From Treponema sp. UBA4377 (GTDB taxonomy: Bacteria > Spirochaetota > Spirochaetia > Treponematales > Treponemataceae), in contig DGRX01000010.1 in assembly GCA_002391235.1 (NCBI GenBank), forward strand, positions 1-40,629: a stretch of 40,629 nucleotides of DNA. The letters run 5' to 3'. The translations under genes were made by a program, and so were the position numbers. Shown here piece after piece: positions 25,117 to 33,236 of the stretch (position 1 is its first letter; the number at the start of each line of letters is the position of its first letter). The notes under the pieces were generated by a model. The model saw only the letters and a list, made by a program, of their open reading frames with translations, did not search any database and was not told the DNA's origin.

Positions 25117-25297
25117 TTCTGTATGTCACTTCTTGAGTGAAAAGCTGGCGGGCGGCCAACGAAACGACCTTGTCGTGGTTTTCGGCGATCAAGGGGTCTT
25201 TTACCATAGACATCTGGTAGGCGCGGCGGTTGGCGGCCACTGTTATTTCGTAAATGTTGCCAGTGAATTTCACAAGCTGTTCCAAAGGAAAAATCAT
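25106..25297 (-). CDS. rpoZ: RNA polymerase omega subunit, short spirochaete type
   Basis: 63 residues. The segment EITVAANRRAYQMSM corresponds to the conserved omega helix (..A..RA.QL..) and NDKVVSLAARQLFTQEVTYRIAE to its C-terminal part. It is short, as in other treponemes. GGGAG precedes the ATG by 6 nt. A consensus promoter (25324-25352) stands just upstream. First gene of rpoZ-miaA. Confidence 0.85.
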   Translation of the reverse strand: MIFPLEQLVKFTGNIYEITVAANRRAYQMSMVKDPLIAENHDKVVSLAARQLFTQEVTYRIAE

Positions 25298-25323
25298 GTT
25301 TGTCTCCCAAAAAATGATAAATA

Positions 25324-25352
25324 ATTATATAGAATAAGAGAAATTGTGTCAA
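25324..25352 (-). promoter_or_regulatory. Consensus promoter of rpoZ-miaA
   Basis: TTGACA (25347-25352), 17-bp spacer and TATAAT (25324-25329) on the minus strand. This is the only perfect match to both sigma-70 hexamers seen in the window with optimal spacing. Confidence 0.85.
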
Positions 25353-25371
25353 CTAACTATGATAGAGCGAC

Positions 25372-25545
25372 AAGAAAACGCGGCTCCCGGTTGCGATCGC
25401 CATCGCGGAACCGCTCGATATCGTCGCTACTCGCTGTCCGCGCCTTGAAACTATTTACGCTGCCGCTGGCGCGGCAGGCGCGGACAGAGAGTTTCCGCAA
25501 TGGCGCTCGCGTCCTCGCGCCGCTTTTTTGTGTTGCCCATAATTT
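25372..25545. repeat. Structured dispersed element, copy A
   Basis: This fills most of the 329 bp between the divergent rpoZ and recO genes. An 11-bp outer stem, CTGTCCGCGCC (25434-25444) with GGCGCGGACAG (25477-25487), encloses TTGAAACTATTTACGC and an inner TGCCGC-TGGC-GCGGCA hairpin (25461-25476). A separate GCGAT-CGCC-ATCGC hairpin lies at 25393-25406. The design recurs at 40269-40323. Confidence 0.8.
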
Positions 25546-25626
25546 TTTTCATATTTTTTTCAAATTTTTCCAAAAACTTGTGAATTTTTTGTCAAACTGT
25601 TGTATCTTATAAGCGAGAGGAAAAAT

Positions 25627-26505
25627 GTGAACCGCAACGTTAGCAAGGAGGCGCTTGTCCTTTCCGTAAAGGAGACGGCGCAGGACAACCGTTCCGTACG
25701 GCTTTTGACAAAGGAAGGAATGGAATGGGCGACTCTTTTTGGCGGCCCCAAGAGCAAGCTGCGGGGGGCGGTGAGCCCTTGGAACAGAGGCGTGGCCTAC
25801 ATATACAAAAACGAAGAAAAGCAAAGCGCAAAGATCACCGACTTTGACGTTAAAAAATACCATCCGACCTTTAGGGAAAGCCTCTTCAAGTCCTTCGCCG
25901 CTTCGCTGGCAGGAGAGATTGTCTTAAAGTCAAGCGCGGCCGGAAGCCCGGAGCAGTGCTATGTCTTGCTGAACGGCTTTTTGGACGGGATGGACCTCTT
26001 GGGAGAGGACGAGGCTCGGCTTGGCCTTTTGCGCTTTTTGTGGCGCTACCTGGATCTTCTGGGCGTCCGTCCGCAGACGCAATTTTGCTCGCGCTGCCAA
26101 AAGGAATTTTTTTCGGGAAGCGCGGCTTTAGGCGATGGTCCGGCCCCAAACGGAGGCGCCGCCGCAGAAAATGGCCTCGCCGCCGCGCCGTCTAGCAATT
26201 ATTCCAAAAGCGCGCTAGAATCGCCTGCGGGTGGAAAAAGACTCGCTTTATATTCGCCGGCCGAAAATTCCTTTGTTTGCCAGGACTGCTTTTCTTTGCA
26301 AGAAAAAGGAACGAGGCTTTCGGAGCCGGCTCTTTTTTACCTTGCAATGTCGGGCGGAACAAGCGCCGCCGATTTGGCCGCCGCTCGCAAGGCAAGGCTG
26401 GCCCAGGGCGACTACGGGCAGCTAAAGGCGTTTTTGTACGAGCTGGTCGAAAGCGCCTTGGGAACAAGGCTAAGGACCTTGGAGTCGGGAAAGGGAATCT
26501 TGTGA
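25627..26505 (+). CDS. recO: DNA repair protein RecO
   Basis: 292 residues from a GTG at 25627 (VNRNVSKEALVLSV), placed 6 nt after AGAGG. Loads RecA on gapped DNA with RecR. The N-terminal OB fold (residues 1-80) and the central helical domain (LNGFLDGMDLL...LLRFLWRYLDLLGVRP) match the family. A CxxC zinc pair is present: CSRC near 154 and CQDC near 217. About 45 Gly/Ala/Ser-rich residues are inserted inside the zinc region, an unusual low-complexity loop. It is followed by recJ. Confidence 0.92.
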   Translation: MNRNVSKEALVLSVKETAQDNRSVRLLTKEGMEWATLFGGPKSKLRGAVSPWNRGVAYIYKNEEKQSAKITDFDVKKYHPTFRESLFKSFAASLAGEIVLKSSAAGSPEQCYVLLNGFLDGMDLLGEDEARLGLLRFLWRYLDLLGVRPQTQFCSRCQKEFFSGSAALGDGPAPNGGAAAENGLAAAPSSNYSKSALESPAGGKRLALYSPAENSFVCQDCFSLQEKGTRLSEPALFYLAMSGGTSAADLAAARKARLAQGDYGQLKAFLYELVESALGTRLRTLESGKGIL

Positions 26506-26526
26506 CGCCCTTTGAGGAAGGCGATT

Positions 26527-28662
26527 TTGAAAACTTGGAATAAAAAAGAGATCTCAAGGGAGCAGGCGCTGGCGCTGCACAACAAGTTCAAGCTGGACGC
26601 TTTGGAAGCCTCGATTTTCGCTCGCAGGGAAATTACGGCCGGAAGCGACTTGCTTTTCTACTTGGAAGACGACGCGCGCTTTTTGAACAACCCCTTTGAG
26701 TTTAGCCAAATGGAAGACGCGGTGGACCGGCTTTTGGCCGCCGTCGAGGAAGGCGAGAAGGTCTTGATTTTCGGCGACCGCGACGTGGACGGAATAACCG
26801 CCACGGCCGTTTTGTACGAGCAGCTAAAGCGCATGGGCGCGGACGTTTCCTGGCGCCTGCCTTCCGGCGACGACGCCTACGGGCTAAGCCTTGCGGCGGT
26901 GGAGGAATTCGCCAAGGGCTACGGAACGCTTTTGATTACCGTTGACTGCGGCATCTCCAATTACGCCGAAATCCAGCGCGCCAATGAATTGGGAATAAGC
27001 GTGATCGTCACCGACCACCACAACGCGCCGGAGCGCCTTCCGTCCGCGGAAATAATCATAAATCCAAAGCTCGCGGATTCAGGCTATCCCTTGTCGGAAA
27101 TTTCCGGCTGCTCTGTGGCCTTTAAGCTGGCGCAAGCCCTGCGCTTTTCGCAAACCGAACTCTACAAGCAGGACCTTTGCCTTTTGAACGTCCGCGACGG
27201 CGCGGTTGTCGAATGCCTAAAGCTTAGGAACCTTGTCCGCCGCAAGTCTTTTGAAAAGGATTTTTCCGGCGGAACGGCAAGCCTTTCATCCAGCGGCTTG
27301 GTTGAGTTTTTGCGGGGCGAGCAAATCTTTGTTTGGGACGCTCCAAAAGTTTCGGCGGCCTTAAAGAATCTTTTTGGAAGCGGAGTCGAGTTCAACCTTT
27401 TTGACGCGCGGCCCGAGGCTGCAAAAATCATTCCGTCAGTTTCAGGCGCGTCCTTGCAAAAGCTTGCGGGGCTTTCTAAAATCGCGCTTTATTCCGACGA
27501 GCCCAAAAGCGAGCTGGCCGCCTTTTACAACATTTTCGTGACATGCTTGGACAAGAAAATCGCCCAAAGCTTTCCGTCAATAAAGGACTGCGACGAGCGG
27601 GACTTGCAGCTTGTGATGCTTTCTGTCTTTAGCGACATAATGCCCTTGAGGAACGAAAACCGCATTTTCGCAAAGCGGGCGCTTGGCATAATAAACCAAG
27701 GAAAGATAAGGGCCGGCTTGCTTGAAATACTCGCCCGGCAGGGCCTTTTGGGAAAAAAGCTTTGCGCCAAGGATTTTGGCTGGAACGTGATTCCCGCCCT
27801 TAACGCGGCCGGCCGCTTGGGAACGCCCGAAGATTCCCTAAAGCTTTTCCTTGCCGAAAGCGCGGACGAGCGCGAGGATTATGCCCAAAAAATCCTGGAC
27901 CACAACGAAGAGCGAAAGCGCCTTGAAAACGCTTCCTGGGAATTTTTGGGCGGCCGTCCTGAAAAGTCCCTGCAAAAATTCAACGGAAAATTTTGCCTTA
28001 TCGTCGAAGAGAAAATCCACCGCGGAGTCGTGGGCCGCATCGCCGCCAAGCTTGTGCAGCGGACGGGCGTTCCCTCTATCGCGATGACCAAAGCCGGCGG
28101 CGTTTACACCGGCTCCATGAGAACCGCCCGCGGAGTCAACTGCACGGACTTTTTGGACAAGTTCGGCGACATCTACATAAACCACGGCGGACACGCGGGC
28201 GCGGCGGGCTTTTCGCTTACGGCGGAAAACTTTGAGCTTTTCCAGCAAAAAATCGGAGCGCTTGTCCAAGCCTTGGAGCTTGGCGTTGACGAAGACCAAA
28301 CGCTTGACGTTGACGCGGAGCTTTCGGCCCAATACGTCAACGACGACTTGATAAAGGTCGTCGACCTTTTTGAGCCTTACGGAAACGAAAACCCTGAACT
28401 GGTTTTTGTCACCAAGGGCGTGAGAATCGCCGGCGGCCAAGTCATGGGAAAAGGCGATCGGCAGCACTTAAAGCTTTATTTGGAAATCGGAAAGCAAAAA
28501 TGGCCGGCCTTGTGGTGGGACCAAGGCCCCCTTTACAAAACGGAATTCAACGACGGAGACTTAATCGACGTCGCCTACAATTTTCAGCGCAACACCTATA
28601 ACGGCCGCGAAGGCCGCCAGCTGCAAATTGTTGATTGCCGGCCCGCGGGAGCGGGCAGTTGA
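26527..28662 (+). CDS. recJ: Single-stranded-DNA-specific exonuclease RecJ
   Basis: 711 residues from a TTG at 26527 (LKTWNKKEISREQALAL), chosen because AGGAAGG ends 5 nt before it. DHH-family 5'-3' exonuclease. Motifs: FGDRDVDGITATA near residue 84, VTDHHNAPE near 161, and the DHHA1 segment GGHAGAAGFSLT near 553. A region of about 150 residues in the middle (YKQDLCLLNVRDGAVVECLK... to LAGLSKIALYS) is longer than in E. coli RecJ. It starts 21 nt after recO on the same strand, so a repair operon is likely. Confidence 0.94.
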   Translation: MKTWNKKEISREQALALHNKFKLDALEASIFARREITAGSDLLFYLEDDARFLNNPFEFSQMEDAVDRLLAAVEEGEKVLIFGDRDVDGITATAVLYEQLKRMGADVSWRLPSGDDAYGLSLAAVEEFAKGYGTLLITVDCGISNYAEIQRANELGISVIVTDHHNAPERLPSAEIIINPKLADSGYPLSEISGCSVAFKLAQALRFSQTELYKQDLCLLNVRDGAVVECLKLRNLVRRKSFEKDFSGGTASLSSSGLVEFLRGEQIFVWDAPKVSAALKNLFGSGVEFNLFDARPEAAKIIPSVSGASLQKLAGLSKIALYSDEPKSELAAFYNIFVTCLDKKIAQSFPSIKDCDERDLQLVMLSVFSDIMPLRNENRIFAKRALGIINQGKIRAGLLEILARQGLLGKKLCAKDFGWNVIPALNAAGRLGTPEDSLKLFLAESADEREDYAQKILDHNEERKRLENASWEFLGGRPEKSLQKFNGKFCLIVEEKIHRGVVGRIAAKLVQRTGVPSIAMTKAGGVYTGSMRTARGVNCTDFLDKFGDIYINHGGHAGAAGFSLTAENFELFQQKIGALVQALELGVDEDQTLDVDAELSAQYVNDDLIKVVDLFEPYGNENPELVFVTKGVRIAGGQVMGKGDRQHLKLYLEIGKQKWPALWWDQGPLYKTEFNDGDLIDVAYNFQRNTYNGREGRQLQIVDCRPAGAGS

Positions 28663-28709
28663 ATAAGCTTCCTATAGCAAAATGGAGCGCAGCGACATAC
28701 GCAAGGCGG

Positions 28710-29804
28710 TCAGTCTAGGGCGCTGCGGCCCGGATATTTTTCGGCGAATTCCCTTTGGCGCTTTCTGACCGCCTGGATGATTTGGTTTCCGGCCTCCAGG
28801 CGCCTTATGTCGTCCATATGCCAGTCAAGCTTTGAAGGCGGGAAGGGCGGGTCGGGGTTTGGCGCCCGCTTGGCGAAGTATTCCTTGGCGAGGGCCGCGA
28901 CAGCCTCTTGGCTTCCAACGTCTTGGACGCGCTTAAGGTAGGGCTGGCCCAGGCCGCAGATTTGCGCGCTTGAGTCAAGCTCGTAGACTTTTGGCCTGTC
29001 GTTTGTCTTTTGGACGTTCCTAATCGTCACGCTGCGGCCGTTGGCGCAAGTGTAGATTTTTCCGGCGGACTGTATGTGCTTTACGACAGAGAAGGTTTGG
29101 CCGCCGTCGCTAAAGAAAGCCATTTCGTTTGTGTATTCCATGTCGGTCCGCCAGTAGCGGATTGTGTAGACCGCGTCCCTTGTTATGTAAGTTGAATAAA
29201 TGTCGGTTGACGTTACCGGCGGGCAAACCTTGACGCCGTCCGCCTCGGACATTTGCGCCCAAAAGCCTTCCAGAGGGTCGGCGTCTTCTTTGCCTTGCGC
29301 GTTTCCTTCGCTTTCGCTCGCCTCGTCGCTTTGCGAGCTAAGCTTTACCGCAAAGTTAAGGTACAAATTTCCGCCGATAATCGCCACTGGAATCACGCTG
29401 GCTTCCTTTAGCCTTGGAAGCCATAAAAACATTTCCCAAACCGAGGCGTCGTCCGCCGCGCCCTTGCTGGTTACCAAGGGCCTGTATTCGATGAAAATCC
29501 GCTCGGCGTCGGGGCGGGTGGAGTCGTTTACGGTCCTTTGGGCGCTAAAGGAAGCCGGCTCGGCCGTTCGGTCCAAATACCAGCTGTAAAAGGTTTTTAA
29601 AAGGATCGCGGCTCCTTCCTTTTGCTGGGGCTGCTTGCTTTCCTCGTTGCAGGAGAAAATCACGTAGCGGTCGTCGCGTTCCCAAACGCCCTCAAAGGGA
29701 GCCGGAACGCCTTGGGAAAAAGCGCCGTCGCTTAGCTGGGCGAAAGCCGTTCCCGCCGCAAGGGAAACATATATGAACAATAAAGTTTTTAGAAACAATT
29801 TCAC
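28710..29804 (-). CDS. Exported protein of unknown function
   Basis: 364 residues from a GTG at 29804. The signal peptide is MKLFLKTLLFIYVSLAAGTAFA, cleaved before QLSDG. Two similar parts are suggested: PFEGVWERDDRYVIFSC at the N-terminus and PLEGFWAQMSEADGVKV in the middle both begin with a P-x-EG-x-W module, followed by beta strands. An acidic linker (SDEASESEGNAQGKEDAD) separates them. This is a lipocalin/calycin-like pattern at most; no family is claimed. A weak TTTACC-17 bp-GATAAT promoter (29811-29839) ends 6 nt before the start codon. Confidence 0.7.
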   Translation of the reverse strand: MKLFLKTLLFIYVSLAAGTAFAQLSDGAFSQGVPAPFEGVWERDDRYVIFSCNEESKQPQQKEGAAILLKTFYSWYLDRTAEPASFSAQRTVNDSTRPDAERIFIEYRPLVTSKGAADDASVWEMFLWLPRLKEASVIPVAIIGGNLYLNFAVKLSSQSDEASESEGNAQGKEDADPLEGFWAQMSEADGVKVCPPVTSTDIYSTYITRDAVYTIRYWRTDMEYTNEMAFFSDGGQTFSVVKHIQSAGKIYTCANGRSVTIRNVQKTNDRPKVYELDSSAQICGLGQPYLKRVQDVGSQEAVAALAKEYFAKRAPNPDPPFPPSKLDWHMDDIRRLEAGNQIIQAVRKRQREFAEKYPGRSALD

Positions 29805-29894
29805 GCCTATATTATCGGAACGTCCCCGCTTAAGGTAAAGAACAAAAAAGCGTAGCGGAAAGGCAAGCGGGGCAGGACGTTTTGGGTAAGGAAA

Positions 29895-29923
29895 AAAAAC
29901 GCCCGGTGACTGGGAGCGTTTTT
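29895..29923. repeat. Short palindrome between divergent promoters
   Basis: AAAAACGC (29895-29902) pairs with GCGTTTTT (29916-29923). The right half, ACTGGGAGCGTTTT, is identical to the terminal inverted repeat of the element at 40211-40521. It resembles an intrinsic terminator but lies between two diverging promoters, where there is nothing obvious to terminate. Confidence 0.7.
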
Positions 29924-29936
29924 CTTTCTTTCCATA

Positions 29937-29965
29937 TTGACACGATTTCCAAAAATTGCTAATAT
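29937..29965 (+). promoter_or_regulatory. Promoter of rpsT
   Basis: TTGACA (29937-29942), 17-bp spacer, TAATAT (29960-29965). Near consensus. Confidence 0.85.
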
Positions 29966-30003
29966 GACTTTTACATTTTTCTTAAATTATTTTGGGGGAT
30001 ATC

Positions 30004-30291
30004 TTGGCTAGAAATCAGACTTCAGCAGAAAAGCGCCACGCTCAGAGCGAAAAGCGCCGCATGCGCAACAAGGCAATTAAATCAGAATGCCGCACTTACG
30101 CAAAACAATTCGTTGAATTGGTGCTTAAAAAGGATCAGGAAGCGGCCGCCGCTAAGCTCAAGCAGCTTCAGAGCGCCTTGGACTCAGCCCGTCTTAAGGG
30201 TGTTGTTAGCCTTAACGCCGCTTCGCGCAAAAAGAGCCGCATGACACGCCTTTTCAACAACACGTTCGTTAAAAAGGCTGCCGCAAACTAA
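30004..30291 (+). CDS. rpsT: 30S ribosomal protein S20
   Basis: 95 residues from a TTG at 30004 (ARNQTSAEKRHAQSEKRRMR), with GGGGGA 4 nt upstream. A TTG four codons earlier lies inside the ribosome-site region. The body is Lys/Arg/Ala-rich and all-helical, and SAEKR..QSEKRRMRNKAIKS and SRKKSRMTRLFN match the family. A non-ATG start is also used by E. coli rpsT, where it is tied to autogenous control; that parallel is established knowledge for E. coli only. Confidence 0.92.
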   Translation: MARNQTSAEKRHAQSEKRRMRNKAIKSECRTYAKQFVELVLKKDQEAAAAKLKQLQSALDSARLKGVVSLNAASRKKSRMTRLFNNTFVKKAAAN

Positions 30292-30318
30292 ATAGCATTT
30301 GAATTTTGGTAGGGCCGT

Positions 30319-30630
30319 ATGCTTTCAAAAAAAATTACAAAGTATGACTTGGTTGAAGCGGTTTACCAAAATTCAAAATACGAAAAGCTTCAAATTCAAG
30401 AAGTGATCGAGGCCTTTGTGGGAGAGCTCAAAAAGTCCATCTCGCAAGGCTGCACAATTGAGCTTAGGGGGTTCGGGACTTTTGAGGCCCGTCTTAGGAA
30501 GGGCCGCGAGGTTGTCCGAAATCCCAAAACCGGCCAGACGTCTTCAATGCAGGCGCACTATGTGGCCGCTTTTCGCGCTGGCAGGGAAATCAAAAAAACG
30601 CTCGGCGAGCTGCCCGTTCAAGAGAGCTGA
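30319..30630 (+). CDS. HU/IHF-family DNA-binding protein
   Basis: 103 residues. The order KITKYDLVEAVY, a helical segment, then IELRGFGTFEARLRKGREVVRNPKTGQ is the HU beta-arm signature (GFGTF...R..R.GRNP.TG). The usual GRNP reads VRNP. It lies 27 nt after rpsT and 2 nt before the bactofilin gene, so the three form one transcript. It bends or compacts DNA. Confidence 0.92.
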   Translation: MLSKKITKYDLVEAVYQNSKYEKLQIQEVIEAFVGELKKSISQGCTIELRGFGTFEARLRKGREVVRNPKTGQTSSMQAHYVAAFRAGREIKKTLGELPVQES

Positions 30631-30632
30631 CG

Positions 30633-31049
30633 ATGGAACAACAATCAAAAAACTACACAATTCTCGGCTCGGAAACTTCTTTTGACGGAGTTTTGGAATT
30701 TACCGACAACCTTAAAATCAACGGAAAATTCAACGGAACGATCAACTCCAACGGAAATCTTGACATCGACAAGTCGGCCGTTTGCACGGTTGACAAAATG
30801 TCCGCCAGCTCAATCGTAATATCAGGCTCGGTCACTGGAAACATTTCCGCCACGGAAAGGGTTGAAATGTGCAACGGCAGCAAGGTGAAGGGCAACGTTG
30901 AGACTGCCCGCCTTAGAATCGCCGACAACGTGGATTTTGAGGGCCAGGTCACAATGCTTGAAAGCGAGCCCGACGTTGACTTGTTCAGCGTGGCCAGCGA
31001 AGAGTACAAGCAAACATTGTTGTTAAAGTCCGACTCAGACGCGGAATAA
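30633..31049 (+). CDS. Bactofilin
   Basis: 138 residues. The central part is a right-handed beta-helix of short repeats: LKINGKFNGTINSNGNLDI, SASSIVISGSVTGNISATER, KVKGNVETARLRIADNVDFEG. This is the DUF583/bactofilin pattern. Bactofilins polymerise without nucleotides and help set cell shape, including in helical bacteria. A short acidic C-terminal tail follows. Last gene of the rpsT unit. Confidence 0.93.
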   Translation: MEQQSKNYTILGSETSFDGVLEFTDNLKINGKFNGTINSNGNLDIDKSAVCTVDKMSASSIVISGSVTGNISATERVEMCNGSKVKGNVETARLRIADNVDFEGQVTMLESEPDVDLFSVASEEYKQTLLLKSDSDAE

Positions 31050-31055
31050 TTCGTT

Positions 31056-31084
31056 TGACAAATTTAATTATTTGATATACAATA
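31056..31084 (+). promoter_or_regulatory. Promoter of rho
   Basis: TTGACA (31056-31061), 17-bp spacer, TACAAT (31079-31084), starting 7 nt past the bactofilin stop codon. Predicted start of transcription near 31091. Confidence 0.8.
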
Positions 31085-31089
31085 TTTTT

Positions 31090-31123
31090 TAAGATTTGTG
31101 GGAAATCTTAAATTCTTTTTTTA
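31090..31123 (+). terminator. Terminator-like hairpin at the 5' end of the rho transcript
   Basis: TTAAGATTT (31090-31098), loop GTGGG, AAATCTTAA (31104-31112), then ATTCTTTTTTT. It could end the rpsT-HU-bactofilin transcript and, being at or just after the rho start site, could also attenuate rho. Confidence 0.75.
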
Positions 31124-31172
31124 ATCAATCATTTTTTAAAATTATTTTATTTTTATTTGGAGACCATTTTTT

Positions 31173-32753
31173 ATGGACGAAGAAAACCAAAACACTTCTC
31201 AAGAGAACGCCGAAGAAAAACCGAAGCGCCGCCGCGTTGTGAAGAAAGCGGCCGCCAAGGCTCCGGCCGAAGAAAAGGCTGAGTCCGCCGAGGCCGCGGA
31301 AGCTCCCGCCGCCGCGCAGGAAGCTTCCGAGCAAAAAGGGCATTTTGGCTTTAAGGGCCGCGACAGCAGGGGCTCGGGCCGCTTCCAAAACAACCGAAGA
31401 AACTTTAGGCCCAACCACGAGAACATGGCGCCTGACAACACTCCTACGCCGGAAAACTCTCCGGACTACGACCAAAAGCCCCGCCTTGAAATCAACGAGC
31501 TTACAAAAAAATCGATGATAGAGCTTCGCGAGATGGCCGCCGAATACGGCTTTAGCGCGGACGACTTGGCTCCGATGAAAAAGCAGGACTTGATTTTTGT
31601 GATTCTCAAGGCCCACACCGAGCACGGCGGAATCATCTTCGCAAGCGGCGCCTTGGAAATCCTGCCTGACGGCTACGGCTTTTTGCGAAGCCCGCAAAAC
31701 TCGTACCTTCCCGGCCCGGACGACATTTACATTTCGCCCAGCCAAATCAGGCTTTTCAACCTTAAGACGGGCGACACCGTTTACGGCCAGACAAGAAGCC
31801 CCAAGGAAGGCGAGCGCTTTTTCGCCTTGCTGCGCATAGAGAGCGTAAACTTTGACGATCCGCGCGTGGCGCAAACCCGCGTTCCCTTTGAAAACCTGAC
31901 TCCGCTTTATCCAAACGAAAAGTTCAAGTTGGAGACCGTTTCGACAGAGCTTTCCACCCGCATCGTGGACTTGTTCAGCCCCATAGGAAAGGGCCAGCGC
32001 CTTTTGATCGTCGCTCCGCCAAAAGCCGGAAAGACGACATTGATGCAAAAGGTGGCCAACGCAATCACGACCAACAATCCCGAAGTTTACCTTATCGTTC
32101 TTTTGATTGACGAACGCCCCGAGGAAGTCACCGAGATGGAGCGATCGATCAAGGCCGAAGTCATTTCCTCAACCTTTGACGAGCAGGCCCAGCGCCACGT
32201 CAACGTTGCCGAAATGGTTTTGGAAAAGGCCAAGCGTTTGGTGGAACACAAGCGCGACGTAGTCATTTTCCTTGACTCAATCACCCGCCTTGCGCGCGCC
32301 TACAACCAGACGGTTCCGACAAGCGGAAAGGTTTTGTCGGGCGGCGTTGACTCAAACGCGCTCCACAAGCCCAAGAGATTCTTCGGCGCGGCCCGAAACA
32401 TCGAGGAAGGCGGCTCGCTTACGATTATCTCAACTGCCTTGATAGAGACCGGAAGCCGCATGGACGAAGTCATCTTTGAAGAGTTCAAGGGAACCGGAAA
32501 CAGCGAAATCGACTTGGACAGAAAGCTGGCCGAGCGCCGCCTTTTCCCGGCCATCAACATCAAGAAGTCGGGCACCCGCAAAGAGGAGCTTTTGCTTACA
32601 GAAGAAGAGCTTCAAAAGCTTTGGGTTTTGCGCAAGGTCATCAACCCGATGGAAGACGCCGAAATCACCGAGCTTATCCTTGACCGCATGAGAAAGAGCA
32701 AGGACAACGCCGCTTTCCTGGCCTCGATGAACACCGGCAGCGCGGCAAACTGA
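31173..32753 (+). CDS. rho: Transcription termination factor Rho
   Basis: 526 residues versus about 420 in E. coli. The first 100 or so residues are a disordered basic/acidic extension (KPKRRRVVKKAAAKAPAEEK, then a Gly/Arg/Asn stretch). RNA-binding and ATPase domains follow: LRSPQNSYLPGPDDIYISPSQIR, VAPPKAGKTTLMQKVA (Walker A near residue 283), LLIDERPEEVTEM and LSGGVDSNALHKPKRFFGAARN-type segments, all diagnostic. GGAG lies 11 nt before the ATG at 31173. Confidence 0.96.
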   Translation: MDEENQNTSQENAEEKPKRRRVVKKAAAKAPAEEKAESAEAAEAPAAAQEASEQKGHFGFKGRDSRGSGRFQNNRRNFRPNHENMAPDNTPTPENSPDYDQKPRLEINELTKKSMIELREMAAEYGFSADDLAPMKKQDLIFVILKAHTEHGGIIFASGALEILPDGYGFLRSPQNSYLPGPDDIYISPSQIRLFNLKTGDTVYGQTRSPKEGERFFALLRIESVNFDDPRVAQTRVPFENLTPLYPNEKFKLETVSTELSTRIVDLFSPIGKGQRLLIVAPPKAGKTTLMQKVANAITTNNPEVYLIVLLIDERPEEVTEMERSIKAEVISSTFDEQAQRHVNVAEMVLEKAKRLVEHKRDVVIFLDSITRLARAYNQTVPTSGKVLSGGVDSNALHKPKRFFGAARNIEEGGSLTIISTALIETGSRMDEVIFEEFKGTGNSEIDLDRKLAERRLFPAINIKKSGTRKEELLLTEEELQKLWVLRKVINPMEDAEITELILDRMRKSKDNAAFLASMNTGSAAN

Positions 32754-32760
32754 TTGAAAC

Positions 32761-32857
32761 GCGCTCCAATTAGGCGCGAGCCGCCTTATGCGAGCGCCGT
32801 AATTGGAAAATCCGCTCGAAACAACCATTGTGGTCTTGCGTTCGATAACACGAGCGG
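32761..32857. repeat. Palindromic intergenic segment before rpmE
   Basis: TCCAATTAGGCGC (32765-32777) pairs imperfectly with GCGCCGTAATTGGA (32794-32807). CCGCTCG (32812-32818) pairs with CGAGCGG (32851-32857), ending 4 nt before the rpmE -35 box. No T-run follows, so this is not a good intrinsic terminator for rho. Confidence 0.55.
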
Positions 32858-32860
32858 CAC

Positions 32861-32890
32861 TTGACAAAAACGCGGCGATTTCGTTATAAT
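32861..32890 (+). promoter_or_regulatory. Promoter of rpmE
   Basis: TTGACA (32861-32866), 18-bp spacer, TATAAT (32885-32890). The predicted leader of about 100 nt is GC-rich and foldable (GCGGCGGC with GCGCCGC near 32930-32960), as expected for autoregulated ribosomal-protein genes. Confidence 0.8.
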
Positions 32891-32997
32891 TGCCGCACTT
32901 AAATTTAATTTGGCAAGTTTTGTGGCGGCGGCTTGAGCGGTAGAATCCGGCTCCGCGCCGCAGGGCAAGGCTTTTCAAATATATTTTGGAGGAACTG

Positions 32998-33207
32998 ATG
33001 AAAAAAGACATTCATCCTGAGTACACGCTCACAAAGATTACTTGCGTTTGCGGAAACGTAATCGAAACTCGTTCAACTGTAAAGGACATTCACGTTGAAA
33101 TTTGCTCGGCCTGCCACCCCTTCTACACAGGAAAGCAGAAGCTCGTTGACACAGCCGGACGCATCGACCGCTTTAACAAGCGCTACGGAATCAAGGAAGC
33201 CAAGTAA
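32998..33207 (+). CDS. rpmE: 50S ribosomal protein L31, zinc-binding form
   Basis: 69 residues, ATG at 32998 after GGAGG. MKKDIHPEY and HPFYTGKQKLVDTAGRIDRFNKRYG are the L31 hallmarks. The zinc ligands are present (ITCVCGN and EICSACHPF: two Cys pairs), so this is the C+ type that binds zinc. It follows rho, as is usual in treponemes. Confidence 0.96.
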   Translation: MKKDIHPEYTLTKITCVCGNVIETRSTVKDIHVEICSACHPFYTGKQKLVDTAGRIDRFNKRYGIKEAK

Positions 33208-33236
33208 ATTATTTGGCGAAAGATCCGCGCGGCGAA

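Noticed and set aside
25372..25545. Riboswitch of a known class in front of recO
   Set aside because: The folds do not match the consensus of any riboswitch I know, and recO is not a metabolite-controlled gene; the second copy upstream of another gene argues for a dispersed element.
29895..29923. Hairpin read as an intrinsic terminator
   Set aside because: It lies between two promoters that point away from it, so no known transcript reaches it; treated as a dispersed palindrome.
31125..32048. 307-codon minus-strand open frame opposite rho
   Set aside because: It lies wholly on the coding strand complement of rho and its translation is low-complexity; an effect of the codon composition of rho.
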